Shown here piece after piece: positions 9,190 through 19,623 of a stretch of DNA of 64,000 nucleotides. The position numbers were made by a program, and so were the translations under genes. Origin of the DNA: Arthrobacter sp. C2 (GTDB lineage: Bacteria > Actinomycetota > Actinomycetes > Actinomycetales > Micrococcaceae); the NCBI GenBank assembly GCA_024207135.1, contig CP042428.1, positions 1,488,001 to 1,552,000 on the forward strand, in the 5' to 3' direction. The notes under the pieces were generated by a model. It ran no database searches and was not told the DNA's origin. It saw only the letters and a list, made by a program, of their open reading frames with translations. Position 1 is the first letter of the stretch. The number at the start of each line of letters is the position of its first letter.

Positions 9190-9966
9190 ATGAGCACTGA
9201 TTCCCACTCGAATAGCGCTAAGTCGGACCTGACTCCCATCGTCAGGCTATCCGCAGTGAACAAGCACTATGGCCAACTCCATGTTCTGCAGAACATCAAC
9301 CTTGAAGTCACCAAGGGTGAGGTCGTCGTGGTTCTGGGCCCCTCGGGCTCGGGCAAATCGACCCTATGCCGCACCATCAACCGCCTGGAAACCATCGATA
9401 GCGGGACCATCGAGATAGATGGAAAGGTGTTGCCAGAAGAAGGGAAGATGCTGGCCAAACTCCGTGCCGATGTCGGCATGGTTTTCCAGTCGTTTAACCT
9501 TTTTGCACACAAAACGATTTTGGAGAACGTAACCCTCGGCCCGATCAAGGCCAAGGGGATGAAGAAATCCGAAGCCGACAAGCTCGCGCTCACCCTCCTG
9601 GAGCGGGTTGGTGTTGCAAATCAGAAGGACAAGCTTCCGGCACAGCTCTCCGGCGGTCAGCAGCAACGCGTTGCCATTGCCCGCGCCCTGGCCATGCGTC
9701 CGAAGGTCATGCTCTTTGACGAGCCGACCTCCGCATTGGACCCGGAAATGATCAACGAGGTGCTCGACACCATGGTCGGCCTGGCCAAGGAAGGCATGAC
9801 CATGATCGTGGTGACCCACGAGATGGGCTTCGCCCGCAAGGCCGCCGACCGAGTGATCTTCATGGCCGACGGCCAGATTGTCGAAGAGTCCACGCCCGAC
9901 CAGTTCTTTACCAACCCCCAAAGTGCCCGCGCCAAGGACTTCCTTGGCAAGCTCATCACGAGCTAG
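9190..9966 (+). CDS. gluA: glutamate ABC transporter ATPase GluA
   Basis: 258-residue ATPase of a polar amino acid ABC importer. Walker [11 protein letters not shown]-loop MVFQSFNLF, signature LSGGQQQR and Walker [14 protein letters not shown] are all intact, with the H-loop in [16 protein letters not shown]. It is followed by a binding lipoprotein and two permeases in the order known for gluABCD of Corynebacterium glutamicum, so glutamate is the likely substrate. ATG 9190 is preferred because about 20 residues precede the first strand, as in the family. Confidence 0.92.
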   Translation: MSTDSHSNSAKSDLTPIVRLSAVNKHYGQLHVLQNINLEVTKGEVVVVLGPSGSGKSTLCRTINRLETIDSGTIEIDGKVLPEEGKMLAKLRADVGMVFQSFNLFAHKTILENVTLGPIKAKGMKKSEADKLALTLLERVGVANQKDKLPAQLSGGQQQRVAIARALAMRPKVMLFDEPTSALDPEMINEVLDTMVGLAKEGMTMIVVTHEMGFARKAADRVIFMADGQIVEESTPDQFFTNPQSARAKDFLGKLITS

Positions 9967-9995
9967 GGCCACCCACAGGACATTTCATGCTCGAT

Positions 9996-10018
9996 GGATG
10001 AGAAACTCGCTCTCATCC
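9996..10018 (+). promoter_or_regulatory. stem-loop between gluA and gluB
   Basis: 8-bp perfect stem (9996-10003 with 10011-10018), 22 bp before the gluB start. Possible RNA processing or stabilising element rather than a full terminator. Confidence 0.45.
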
Positions 10019-10039
10019 TTGACCAAACAAGGAGAAACG

Positions 10040-10870
10040 ATGCGTAAGTCTCGCATTTCAGCAGTAGCAGCCATGGCAGCGGCCGCGGCGTTGGCCCTGA
10101 CCGGCTGCGGCGGTTCCGGCGGAGATACCGGCGACGGCGGCGACACAGTCAAGATCGGCATCAAGTTCGACCAGCCGGGTCTCGGGTTCAAGGACGGCGA
10201 GGCATACAAGGGCTTCGACGTCGATGTCGCCAAGTACGTGGCGAAGGAACTCGGCTTCGCCGAGGACAAAATCGAGTGGGTCTCCGCACCGTCGGCCAAC
10301 CGCGAAACCCTGCTGGAGACGAAGCAGGTTGACATGATCTTCGCAACCTACTCGATCACCGATGCCCGCAAGGAGCGCGTTGCCTTCGCCGGCCCGTACT
10401 TCGTCGCAGGCCAGGACCTGCTGGTCCGCCAGGACGACACGTCCATCACCGGCCCGGACACCTTGACGGGCAAGAAGCTTTGCTCGGTGACCGGTTCGAC
10501 CTCGGCCAAGAAGGTCTCCGATTCCTACCCCGGTGTCGCCCTCGTTGAGCAGGGCGGCTACGCCGACTGCCTCGGCCTGCTGGAGACCGGCGGCATCGAC
10601 GCCGTCACCACCGATGACATCATCCTCGCCGGCCTGGCAGCAACCCCGGCAAACAAGGGCAAGTTCAAGGTCGTTGGCAACACCTTCTCCGAGGAGAAGT
10701 ACGGAGTTGGCCTGAACAAGGAAAACACCACCTGCGCCGACATCAACAAGGCCATCACCAAGATGATCGATTCCGGTGAATGGGAGAAGTCGCTCAAGGC
10801 CAACACCGAGGGCACCGGCTACACCCCGAATGCCAAGCTGAACCCTCCGACGCCTGAGCCCTGCGCCTAG
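10040..10870 (+). CDS. gluB: glutamate-binding lipoprotein GluB
   Basis: 276 residues. A lipoprotein signal peptide ends at LALTGC, with C23 the lipidated cysteine. The mature part is a type II periplasmic-binding fold of family 3: VKIGIKFDQPGLGF, YKGFDVDVAKYVAKELG, the arginine of TDARKERVAFAGPYF and the second-lobe GLLETGGIDAVTTDDIILAG. It captures glutamate outside the cell and delivers it to GluCD. A GGAGA ribosome binding site lies 5 bp before the ATG. Hairpins flank the gene on both sides. Confidence 0.92.
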   Translation: MRKSRISAVAAMAAAAALALTGCGGSGGDTGDGGDTVKIGIKFDQPGLGFKDGEAYKGFDVDVAKYVAKELGFAEDKIEWVSAPSANRETLLETKQVDMIFATYSITDARKERVAFAGPYFVAGQDLLVRQDDTSITGPDTLTGKKLCSVTGSTSAKKVSDSYPGVALVEQGGYADCLGLLETGGIDAVTTDDIILAGLAATPANKGKFKVVGNTFSEEKYGVGLNKENTTCADINKAITKMIDSGEWEKSLKANTEGTGYTPNAKLNPPTPEPCA

Positions 10871-10890
10871 TCGTTGACTGTTTCTTCATC

Positions 10891-10927
10891 GGACCCATCC
10901 GGCACGCAATCCGTGCCGGGTGGGTCC
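10891..10927 (+). terminator. attenuating hairpin between gluB and gluC
   Basis: 16-bp stem with one G-U pair (10891-10906 with 10912-10927) and a 5-nt loop, without a clear T-run. It probably terminates part of the transcripts so that the binding protein is made in excess over the permeases. Confidence 0.65.
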
Positions 10928-10957
10928 TCCACCAATCGCACCCTAAAGGAGTAAGCC

Positions 10958-11638
10958 GTGCAAGGCTACCTTTCCCTATGGGATGAATACGGCGGACAAA
11001 TGCTGTCCGCCTTCTGGGGCAACCTGCAGCTGACATTTTGGGCAGCCATCGGGTCGTTGGTCCTGGGCACGATCCTGGCACTGATGCGAATTTCGCCGGT
11101 GCCAAGCTTCCGTGCCTTCGGGACCTCCTACGTGAACATCTTCCGAAACACACCGCTGACCATCATCATGACCTTTGGCGTGCTGGTGCTCTTCGGCGTT
11201 TTCAAGGTCCAGTTCAGCTCGGATTTCAATCTCAACTTCTTCCAGATCGCCATCGTGGGCCTGACGATCTACCACTCCGCATTCGTCTGCGAGGCCATCC
11301 GGTCCGGCGTGAACACCGTGCCGTTGGGCCAGGCGGAGGCGGCCCGTGCAATCGGGTTGAGCTTCATGCCCGCCGCCCGACTGGTCATCCTGCCGCAGGC
11401 CTTCCGCGGGGCCATCGCCCCGTTGGGCAATGTGCTGATCGCCTTGATCAAGAACACCACGGTCGCCGTGGCCGGATCCGTGGCCGAGATCTCCGGCCTG
11501 ATGAAGACCATGCTTGAGTTTCGGGCCGATGTCGGAATCCTGATCTTCCTTACGATCGCCGTGTTCTTCGTGATCGTCGTGATCCCGGTGGGCCTGCTGA
11601 CCACCTACCTATCCAAGAAGTTGGCGGTGGCACGATGA
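10958..11638 (+). CDS. gluC: glutamate ABC transporter permease GluC
   Basis: 226-residue inner-membrane permease of the HisMQ family with about five membrane helices. The conserved N-terminal FWGNLQLTFWAAIGSLVLG and the cytoplasmic EAA loop (AEAARAIGLSF, contacts the ATPase) are present. Start is GTG with AAAGGAG 6 bp upstream. The stop overlaps the start of gluD by 4 bp. Confidence 0.92.
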   Translation: MQGYLSLWDEYGGQMLSAFWGNLQLTFWAAIGSLVLGTILALMRISPVPSFRAFGTSYVNIFRNTPLTIIMTFGVLVLFGVFKVQFSSDFNLNFFQIAIVGLTIYHSAFVCEAIRSGVNTVPLGQAEAARAIGLSFMPAARLVILPQAFRGAIAPLGNVLIALIKNTTVAVAGSVAEISGLMKTMLEFRADVGILIFLTIAVFFVIVVIPVGLLTTYLSKKLAVAR

Positions 11639-12540
11639 AAGTCTCCGAATCGGTCCTTTTCGACGCCCCGGGCCCCAAGGCCCGCCGTCGCGTCGTCATC
11701 GTCAACATCATTGGCGTGCTGATCGCCCTCGCCCTGGTCTACTACCTGTACAAGGTCATGAACGACGCCGGGCAGCTGACGGCCGAAAAGTGGGCCGTGT
11801 TCGGCAAGGGCTCCATCTGGGAGAACTACCTGATCCCGGGCCTGCTGAACACCCTCAGGGCGGCAGCCGTCGCCATCGTCACCTCGATGGTGTTCGGGTT
11901 CATCTTCGGCATCGGGCGCCTGTCCACCAACAAGGTCATCAACTGGATCAGCTCCGTCGTCGTGGAATTCTTCCGCGCCGTCCCGGTGCTGTTGATGATG
12001 ATCTTCCTGTGGATCATCCTGGCTCGCTCCGGGATCGTGGCTCCGAGCGATGCCCCGTTCGTCGCAGTGGTCGTGGGCCTGACCCTGTACAACGGCTCGG
12101 TGGTTGCCGAACTGATCCGCTCCGGCGTCTTCGGCCTGCCCAAGGGCCAGCGCGAGGCGGGCATTGCCATCGGCCTGACCCGCGGGCAGTCGCTGCGCAA
12201 CATCGAGATCCCGCAGGCGCTCATTGCGATGCTGCCGGCACTGATCGGACAGTTCGTGGTCATCCTGAAGGACTCCGCGTTGGGGTACATCATCAACTTC
12301 AACGAACTGCTCTTCAACGGCAAGCTCATCGGCACCGGCAACGCGAACGTGCTGCAGGCGCTGGTGGTTGTCGCAGCCATCTTCATCCTGATCAACTTCG
12401 GGCTCTCGAAGCTGGCCACCGTGGTGGCGGGCCGGCTCAGCAGCCGCGGCATCAGTGCCGGCAAGCCCCTGGACCCCGCGGTCCCCGTGGTCGTCGCGGA
12501 TTTGAACACCACGGTTCCGGGCGGCAACCCCAAGGGTTGA
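11635..12540 (+). CDS. gluD: glutamate ABC transporter permease GluD
   Basis: 301-residue permease of the same family as GluC and its partner in the membrane. One extra helix near the N-terminus (about 21-42) precedes the TM domain proper, which begins at about residue 60. The EAA loop is REAGIAIGLTRGQSLRN. The C-terminal 30 residues are a Pro/Val-rich cytoplasmic tail. Last gene of the gluABCD operon, followed by a long hairpin. Confidence 0.92.
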   Translation: MKVSESVLFDAPGPKARRRVVIVNIIGVLIALALVYYLYKVMNDAGQLTAEKWAVFGKGSIWENYLIPGLLNTLRAAAVAIVTSMVFGFIFGIGRLSTNKVINWISSVVVEFFRAVPVLLMMIFLWIILARSGIVAPSDAPFVAVVVGLTLYNGSVVAELIRSGVFGLPKGQREAGIAIGLTRGQSLRNIEIPQALIAMLPALIGQFVVILKDSALGYIINFNELLFNGKLIGTGNANVLQALVVVAAIFILINFGLSKLATVVAGRLSSRGISAGKPLDPAVPVVVADLNTTVPGGNPKG

Positions 12541-12578
12541 TCCCGCCCGATCGGGCTACGCGCCCGTGCGGTGCGGCC

Positions 12579-12637
12579 AAGGGCCGGGCAGCAGTCGACC
12601 TCGTATTGAACGAGGCCCCGACCGCCGCCCGGCCCTT
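12579..12637. terminator. nested hairpin terminator
   Basis: Outer 11-bp perfect stem (12579-12589 with 12627-12637) enclosing a small CCTCG/CGAGG hairpin, between convergent gluD and dapE. Confidence 0.65.
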
Positions 12638-12667
12638 TGCTTGTGCGCGCGCCGTGGGGTTCCCGGG

Positions 12668-13816
12668 CTACGACCCGTCGCCGGTGGCCGGCGGCCCGCC
12701 CAGCCAGAGTTCCAGGGCGGCAAGGCACTCGTGGATGGCCGCGCGGGTGACGTGTTCGTCGTCCGAATGCGCCAGCAGCGCATCGCCCGGGCCGAAATTC
12801 ACCGCCGGGATCCCCAGCTCGGTGAAGCGGGCGACATCGGTCCACCCGAACTTCGGCTTCGGCTCCCGGCCCACGGCCGCCACGAAGGAGGCCGCCGCCG
12901 GGTGCTGCAGCCCGGGCCGCGCCCCCGGGGCGCCGTCGGTGCGGACGATCTCGAAGCCCTTGAACAGCTCGAACACATGGGCCTCGGCGGCCGCCACATC
13001 CTTGTCCGGGGCGAAGCGGTAGTTGACCTCGACCTCGCAGAAGTCCGGGATCACGTTCCCGGCGATGCCCCCGGTGATGCGCACGGCGTTGAGCGATTCG
13101 CGGTAGGCCAGGCCGTCCACGTCCACGGTCCTGGGAGTGTAGCCGGCCAGGATGCGCAGGATGGGCGACGCGGCGTGGATGGCGTTCTCTCCCATCCAGG
13201 CGCGGGCCGAGTGTGCCGCCGTTCCGCGGGTGCGCACCTTGTAGCGGCTGGTGCCGTTGCAGCCGCCCTCCACCGTCCCGTGGGTGGGCTCGAGCAGGAT
13301 CGCGAAGTCGCCGGCAAGCAGTTCCGGGCTGTTGCGCAAGAGGCGGCCCAGGCCCGACTTGGAACCCTCGACCTCTTCGTGGTCGTAGAAGATGAAGGTG
13401 ACGTCGCGGTTGGGGTTTTCCAGGGTGGCCGCCAGCGCCAGTTGGACCGCAACCCCGCCCTTCATGTCGGTGGCCCCGCGCCCGTAGAGCGTCTCGCCGT
13501 CCCAGCTGGCCGGGACGGTTCCCCGCGCCCCGGGCGTGGTGGGCAGCGGCACGGTGTCCAGGTGCCCGGCCAGCACCACCCGCTCCGGGCGGCCGAGCAT
13601 GGTGCGGGCCACGATCGCATCCCCGTCCCGGTGCAGCACCAGGTGCGGGAGCTTGCGCAGGGCCGATTCGACGGCGTCGGCCAGGGGCCCCTCGTTGCCG
13701 GAAACCGACTCGATGTCCATCAGGCGGGCGGTCAGCTCGGCCACGTCCCCCTGCAGGTCCAGGTCGATGGGCGCGGCGGGGCGGATGGCGGAAGCGGGGC
13801 TGGGTTTGCTGTGCAC
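12668..13816 (-). CDS. dapE: succinyl-diaminopimelate desuccinylase
   Basis: 382-residue M20 metallohydrolase that removes succinate from N-succinyl-LL-diaminopimelate, the last succinylase step toward lysine and peptidoglycan DAP. Zinc-site motifs are VLAGHLDTVP, RGATDMKGGVAV and DHEEVEG, all intact, and the dimerisation lobe follows (RTRGTAAHSARAWMGENAIH). GTG start. It is divergent from dapD with only 40 bp between the starts, so the two genes probably share a regulatory region. Confidence 0.93.
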   Translation of the reverse strand: MHSKPSPASAIRPAAPIDLDLQGDVAELTARLMDIESVSGNEGPLADAVESALRKLPHLVLHRDGDAIVARTMLGRPERVVLAGHLDTVPLPTTPGARGTVPASWDGETLYGRGATDMKGGVAVQLALAATLENPNRDVTFIFYDHEEVEGSKSGLGRLLRNSPELLAGDFAILLEPTHGTVEGGCNGTSRYKVRTRGTAAHSARAWMGENAIHAASPILRILAGYTPRTVDVDGLAYRESLNAVRITGGIAGNVIPDFCEVEVNYRFAPDKDVAAAEAHVFELFKGFEIVRTDGAPGARPGLQHPAAASFVAAVGREPKPKFGWTDVARFTELGIPAVNFGPGDALLAHSDDEHVTRAAIHECLAALELWLGGPPATGDGS

Positions 13817-13856
13817 AATCCAAGATTAGTACCGGTGCCCGCGCTAGGATTGATTC

Positions 13857-14819
13857 ATGACTCCGGTAGACACCAGACTGACGCATGCTTCCACCCAAGA
13901 CCTCAGGATCGCCTCGGCCCACGGCCTGGCCACCTACGCATCCGACGGCACGGTCCTGGACGTCTGGTTCCCCCATCCGGTGATGGCGCTCCTCGAGGAC
14001 GCCGCGCAGGTCTCCGGCGACCTGGCCGCCGCCGCTTCGAAGGATGAAGCCCGCGGCACCACCCAGTCGGTCATTTCGCTGGAGATCAACCTCGATGTGG
14101 CCCCCGCGGACGCACCGGATGTCTGGCTGCGCCTGCACCTGCTCTCCCACCGCCTGGTGGCGCCGAACAACGTCAACCTCGACGGGGCCTTCGGCCTGCT
14201 GCAAAACGTGGTGTGGACCAACTTCGGGCCCTGCGCCGTGGGCAACTTCGAAACCACCCGCCTGAAGCTGCGCTCGCGCGGCGCCCTGACGGTGTTCGGG
14301 GTCGACAAGTTCCCCCGCATGCTTGACTACGTCGTGCCCACCGGCGTGCGCATTGCCGACGGCGGGCGGGTGCGCCTGGGCGCGCACCTGGCCGAGGGCA
14401 CCACCGTCATGCACGAAGGATTCGTGAACTTCAACGCCGGCACCATGGGCCATTCCATGGTCGAGGGGCGCATTTCCTCCTCGGTCGTGGTCGGCGACGG
14501 GTCCGATGTGGGCGGCGGCGCCTCGATCATGGGCACGCTCTCGGGCGGTGGCAAGCAGCGCATCACCATCGGCCAGCGCGTGCTGCTGGGCGCCAACTCG
14601 GGCGTGGGCATCTCCATCGGAGACGACTCGGTGGTCGAAGCCGGGCTGTACGTCACCGCCGGCACCCTCGTCCAGCTCGGGGACGCCGTGGTCAAGGCCG
14701 TGGAACTCTCCGGCGTGCCCAACCTGCTCTTCCGCCGCAACTCGATTTCCGGTGCCGTGGAGGCGCTGCCGCGCGCCGGCCAACACGTTGAATTGAACAG
14801 CATCCTGCATGCCAATTGA
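13857..14819 (+). CDS. dapD: tetrahydrodipicolinate N-succinyltransferase
   Basis: 320 residues, the actinobacterial form of DapD. It transfers succinyl from succinyl-CoA to tetrahydrodipicolinate. The left-handed beta-helix of hexapeptide repeats runs from about 175 to 290 (VRIADGGRVRLGAHLAEGTT, GTMGHSMVEGRISSSVVVG), with the catalytic-site glycine-rich GGGASIMGTLSGGG. Together with dapC and dapE it shows that this organism uses the succinylase route. The 3' end overlaps the next gene by 11 bp. Confidence 0.95.
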   Translation: MTPVDTRLTHASTQDLRIASAHGLATYASDGTVLDVWFPHPVMALLEDAAQVSGDLAAAASKDEARGTTQSVISLEINLDVAPADAPDVWLRLHLLSHRLVAPNNVNLDGAFGLLQNVVWTNFGPCAVGNFETTRLKLRSRGALTVFGVDKFPRMLDYVVPTGVRIADGGRVRLGAHLAEGTTVMHEGFVNFNAGTMGHSMVEGRISSSVVVGDGSDVGGGASIMGTLSGGGKQRITIGQRVLLGANSGVGISIGDDSVVEAGLYVTAGTLVQLGDAVVKAVELSGVPNLLFRRNSISGAVEALPRAGQHVELNSILHAN

Positions 14820-15726
14820 CGCACACCAACGCGTGCTCGCGCTGGGCTCGCGGCAGGCGCAAGACCAGCACGGACGGCACCGCGGGCCGCGCCGCTGGGG
14901 CCGCACGCTGCTCGCGTTGACCCTGGCCGCCGGGCTGATCGGCGGCGGGCTCTACGCGGCGGTGAACTTCATCGGGCTGGACACCGCGGTGGTGAGGCAA
15001 AAATGCACCGCGCTGGTGGGTTCGACGCTGCACACCCTGAGCCCCGACCAGGCCTCGAACGCGGCACTGATCGCCGCGGTGGCCACCCGGCGCGGAATGC
15101 CCACGCGGGCCGCAACCATCGGCATCGCCACCTCGCTGCAGGAATCCAAGCTCACCAACATCGACTACGGCGACAATGCCGGACCCGATTCCCGGGGGCT
15201 GTTCCAGCAGCGGCCCTCGATGGGTTGGGGCACCGAAGCCCAGGTCATGGACCCGCTGTACGCGGCCAACCGCTTCTTCCAGGAGCTGGAGACCTTCGAC
15301 TACGCCTCCATGTCGCTGACGGACGCCGCGCAGCGCGTGCAGCGTTCGGCGTTCCCGCTGGCCTACGCCCCCCACGAGGAGAAGGCCGCGGCGTTCGCCT
15401 CGGCGCTGACCGGGGCCTCGCCCTCGACGCTGAACTGCACGCTGCGCCCGGCCGAAGGCGCCGGGTCGGCCAAGGACTTGGCCGCGGACCTGAAGGCGGC
15501 CACGGGCCAGGCGGCGCAGGTGCTGGGCGGGAACCGGGTGCGGATCCCGGTGCAAGGGAAGCAGGGCTGGGCCATCGCCCAATGGGCCGTGGCCAACGCG
15601 GACAAGCAGCACACCGAGTCGGTCTCCTACGCCGGTCTGGTGTGGAACCGCTCCGAGGGCCACTGGGTGCCCTCGGCGACCAGCGACGGCTACGTCGTGG
15701 TGTCCCTGGCCGACAGCGGAAAATAG
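14809..15726 (+). CDS. membrane-anchored lysozyme-like (transglycosylase-fold) protein
   Basis: 305 residues. A basic N-terminus and one membrane helix (about 29-53, TLLALTLAAGLIGGGLYAAV) place the rest outside the cell. Residues about 100-160 hold a lysozyme-like core: IGIATSLQESKLTNIDYGD, with the candidate catalytic glutamate in QESKL, and SRGLFQQRPSMGWGT, typical of actinobacterial muramidase-fold proteins. The C-terminus has another small domain with no name that I know. It overlaps dapD by 11 bp, so it is translated with an enzyme of peptidoglycan precursor synthesis. Wall cleavage is inferred. Confidence 0.75.
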   Translation: MPIDAHQRVLALGSRQAQDQHGRHRGPRRWGRTLLALTLAAGLIGGGLYAAVNFIGLDTAVVRQKCTALVGSTLHTLSPDQASNAALIAAVATRRGMPTRAATIGIATSLQESKLTNIDYGDNAGPDSRGLFQQRPSMGWGTEAQVMDPLYAANRFFQELETFDYASMSLTDAAQRVQRSAFPLAYAPHEEKAAAFASALTGASPSTLNCTLRPAEGAGSAKDLAADLKAATGQAAQVLGGNRVRIPVQGKQGWAIAQWAVANADKQHTESVSYAGLVWNRSEGHWVPSATSDGYVVVSLADSGK

Positions 15727-15737
15727 CCGGCCGGGAA

Positions 15738-16361
15738 CTAGGCCAGCATGTCGATGATCGGCTGCAGGTAGCTGCGGAAAAGCGTTGCATCGCGCATCAG
15801 GTCCTGGCTGAGGATCACGGTGTCCGGCTCCACGAACCAGGCGCGGCGCTCGGCCAGCGGCAGCTCCACCAGCTTCAGGTGCAGGTCCGAGACGTTCTTG
15901 CCTTCGAGCTCGCGCTCGGCAAAGAGCTGCGCGACCAACGCCAGGCGCTCCTTGGTGTTGTCCTGGCAGGATTCCTGGTACTCCCCCAGCCTGTTCTGCG
16001 TCCAGGTGTAGGCATTGCCGTAATGGGCACGCAGAAGGTGCTGCAGGCTCGGGGAATCGGAGAAGTCCGCGAAGTCCGGCTCCGCATGGATGTCGATGGC
16101 CGGGTGGGTGTCGGAAATGATGCTCTCCCACCAGCTCTGCCATTCCTGGCGCAGTTCCCCGGCGGAATGGTCCCCCAGTTCACTGGCTGCAGCAGGTTTG
16201 ACCTTGGGGGTCAGTGGTGCCAGGCACGGGGTTCCAAGTGGCTCGATGGCCGCCAGGTCCCGAAAGTACAGTGCCAGCATCATCTCCGTGTGGGTATCAG
16301 CCGAAACCTTCCAACCGGATCCAGAATCCTGCACCATGCGGGCACACTCGTTTCTTTCCAT
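15738..16361 (-). CDS. uncharacterised cytoplasmic protein
   Basis: About 207 residues, with no membrane segment or signal peptide. Helix-rich with many Trp and Glu residues (ELRQEWQSWWESI, ERRAWFVEPDTVIL). I do not recognise the family. The start could also be the ATG at 16337; the frame is open further up, but that part is Pro/Cys-rich and crosses the citrate synthase terminator. It lies downstream of that terminator, so it probably has its own promoter, and it converges on the lysozyme-like gene. Confidence 0.65.
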   Translation of the reverse strand: MERNECARMVQDSGSGWKVSADTHTEMMLALYFRDLAAIEPLGTPCLAPLTPKVKPAAASELGDHSAGELRQEWQSWWESIISDTHPAIDIHAEPDFADFSDSPSLQHLLRAHYGNAYTWTQNRLGEYQESCQDNTKERLALVAQLFAERELEGKNVSDLHLKLVELPLAERRAWFVEPDTVILSQDLMRDATLFRSYLQPIIDMLA

Positions 16362-16446
16362 TCCCTCGCCTATCTCAAGGATAAGCCCGAAACCGCACAA
16401 TTGGCCCGAAAAACCGGGGACCGGGCAGCTGCCCCGGCACGGCAAA

Positions 16447-16494
16447 GGGGGCCGGTGTCGTGGAAGGAGCTTTCCTTCCACGTCACCGGCCCCC
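16447..16494 (-). terminator. citrate synthase terminator
   Basis: Long hairpin: 11-bp outer stem (16447-16457 with 16484-16494), one mismatch, then a 9-bp inner stem. On the minus strand it is followed by a short T-run. Confidence 0.8.
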
Positions 16495-16557
16495 TGAGGG
16501 AACGCTGCCGTGCACCTGGGCCCACGGGATGCAATGACCCGCAGGAAGGCCGGCGGT

Positions 16558-17841
<1,284 letters not shown>

Positions 17842-17944
17842 TGTCTCTCCTAACCGGAATGCAGATGAGTCCGATGGTCAGTAATCACTGTCACGCTACC
17901 TTTTAGTAGGCTCTTGACACCAATTGGTTGGTCACGTTTGTGTA

Positions 17945-19054
17945 TCAGGCTGCCGCATTGAGCCGTTGAACGGCGCTGGCGATCCGCTCGTCGCTCTCGG
18001 TCAGGGCAATGCGCACGAAGTTCTCCCCGGCCGTTCCGTAGAAGGCCCCCGGGCCAGCGACAATGCCCAGGTCGGCAAGCCGGCCAACGGTGGTCCAGCA
18101 GTCCTCGTCCGCGGTGCACCACAGGTACAGTCCGCCCACCGATTCCTCGATGCGCAGCCCGAAGGCGTTGAGCGCCGGAACCAGCGCCTCGCGGCGTGCC
18201 CGGTACGTGTTTTTTTGCGCCTTGACGTGCTCGTCGTCGTTCAGTGCGGCAACCATGGCGGACTGCACGGGGGCCGGCACGATCATCCCGGCATGCTTGC
18301 GGTTGTTGATCAGCGCGGGCATCAGGTTCGGCGCCCCGGCCACGAAGGCCGCACGGTATCCGGCAAGGTTCGACTGCTTGGACAGCGAGTACACCGCCAA
18401 CAGGTCGCTGTGGTCCGAGCCGCTGACCGACTCGTGCAGGATGCTGGGCACCCCGGCCTCGTGTTCGCCCCAACCGAGTTCCGCGTAGCATTCGTCCGAT
18501 GCCACCACGGCACCGAGCGAACGCGCGTCATCGACCAGCGCCTTCAGGTCCGCGGCCCCGCGGATGATGCCCGTGGGGTTCCCCGGCGAGTTGACCCAGA
18601 CCAGCTTGACCCGTGCACGGTCAGCGTCGGAGAGAGACGCCAGCGAGTCGGCGGCGATCGAGTCCGCACCGGCCAGTTGCGCGCCGATGTCGTAGGTGGG
18701 GTAGGCAACCAGTGGACGGACCACCAGGTCCCCGGCGCCCAGGCCCAGCAGCAGCGGCAGCCAGGCGACCAGTTCCTTGGAGCCGACCGTCGGCATGACG
18801 TCGTCGCTCGACAGGCCGTGCACGTCGCGCCGGCGTGCAAACCAGTTCACGATGGCCTCGCGCACCGCGGGCGTGCCGTGGGTGGTGGGATATCCCGGGG
18901 CGTTCGCGCCGTCGCGCAGCGCGTTCATGATGATCTCGGGGGTGGGGTCGACCGGCGTGCCGATGGACAGGTTCACCGCCCCGCCTTCATGCTCGGCGGC
19001 ACGCGCCAGGTAGGGGGCAAGGGCGTTCCACGGGTAGTCAGGGAGCGTCAGCAT
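17945..19054 (-). CDS. dapC: succinyldiaminopimelate transaminase
   Basis: 369-residue fold-type I PLP aminotransferase. The PLP lysine is in YSLSKQSNLAGYR, the PLP-binding aspartate/tyrosine in VASDECYAELGW, and the anchoring arginine in the C-terminal NFVRIALTESDERI. In Actinobacteria this fdxA-linked aminotransferase is DapC, which makes N-succinyl-LL-DAP between the DapD and DapE steps, both encoded 4 kb away. The start at 19054 lies 11 bp after the ferredoxin stop, so the two are cotranscribed. Confidence 0.9.
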   Translation of the reverse strand: MLTLPDYPWNALAPYLARAAEHEGGAVNLSIGTPVDPTPEIIMNALRDGANAPGYPTTHGTPAVREAIVNWFARRRDVHGLSSDDVMPTVGSKELVAWLPLLLGLGAGDLVVRPLVAYPTYDIGAQLAGADSIAADSLASLSDADRARVKLVWVNSPGNPTGIIRGAADLKALVDDARSLGAVVASDECYAELGWGEHEAGVPSILHESVSGSDHSDLLAVYSLSKQSNLAGYRAAFVAGAPNLMPALINNRKHAGMIVPAPVQSAMVAALNDDEHVKAQKNTYRARREALVPALNAFGLRIEESVGGLYLWCTADEDCWTTVGRLADLGIVAGPGAFYGTAGENFVRIALTESDERIASAVQRLNAAA

Positions 19055-19065
19055 GGTGTCGCGGA

Positions 19066-19389
19066 TCAGCCCTGTGCTTGCGCCGGAAGCGCGGCCACGA
19101 TCGGGTGGTCGATGCCCATGTTGCCGAGCTTCGCGGCCCCGCCCGGGGACCCCACCTCGTCGAAGAACTCGACGTTGACCTTGTAGTATTCGGCCCACTG
19201 CTCAGGGGTGTCGTCTTCGTAATAGATGGCTTCGACCGGGCACACCGGTTCGCAGGCGCCGCAGTCAACGCATTCGTCGGGGTGGATGTACAGCGAGCGT
19301 TCGCCTTCGTAGATGCAATCCACGGGGCATTCCTCGATGCACGCCTTGTCTTTGACGTCGACGCACGGCTGGGCGATGATGTAGGTCAC
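19066..19389 (-). CDS. fdxA: seven-iron ferredoxin
   Basis: 107 residues. Cysteines C9, C17 and C21 with PVDC form the 3Fe-4S side, and CVDCGACEPVCP is the classical 4Fe-4S motif. The C-terminal extension from residue 60 with EQWAEYYKVNVEFFDEVGSP is typical of actinobacterial FdxA/FdxC. It transfers single electrons in the cytoplasm. GTG start behind AAGGAAGG. Upstream of dapC in one operon. Confidence 0.94.
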   Translation of the reverse strand: MTYIIAQPCVDVKDKACIEECPVDCIYEGERSLYIHPDECVDCGACEPVCPVEAIYYEDDTPEQWAEYYKVNVEFFDEVGSPGGAAKLGNMGIDHPIVAALPAQAQG

Positions 19390-19506
19390 GGTACCCGGGG
19401 CCTTCCTTCACTACAGAAACATTCGGTGATTTGCATGCGGCTAGACATGCATGACACCAGCTTAGTCCCGACCTGCCCCGAATGCCGCAGCAGCTCCCCC
19501 GCCGGG

Positions 19507-19623
19507 GAATTCTTACGTTCTGAGTCACAGTGCGGGTCGCCCCCGCTGCCGCTCCCGGCGAATTCTTACGTCCCGCATCGCATCCGGAACCCGCAGGAAC
19601 CCGCCATGCTGGAAATCTTACGA
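19507..19623. repeat. three spaced copies of a TCTTACG element
   Basis: GAATTCTTACGT occurs at 19507 and 19560 and the variant GAAATCTTACGA at 19612, spaced 53 and 52 bp (about five helical turns). They lie in the 280-bp gap between divergent fdxA and the SH3-like gene, which holds no gene that I can support. Possible regulator sites or promoter parts. Confidence 0.45.

Noticed and set aside
11826-14906. Minus-strand open frame of over 1,000 codons across gluD, dapE and dapD
   Set aside because: Runs antisense to or out of frame with three well-identified genes and shows low-complexity Arg/Gly/Ala/His sequence.
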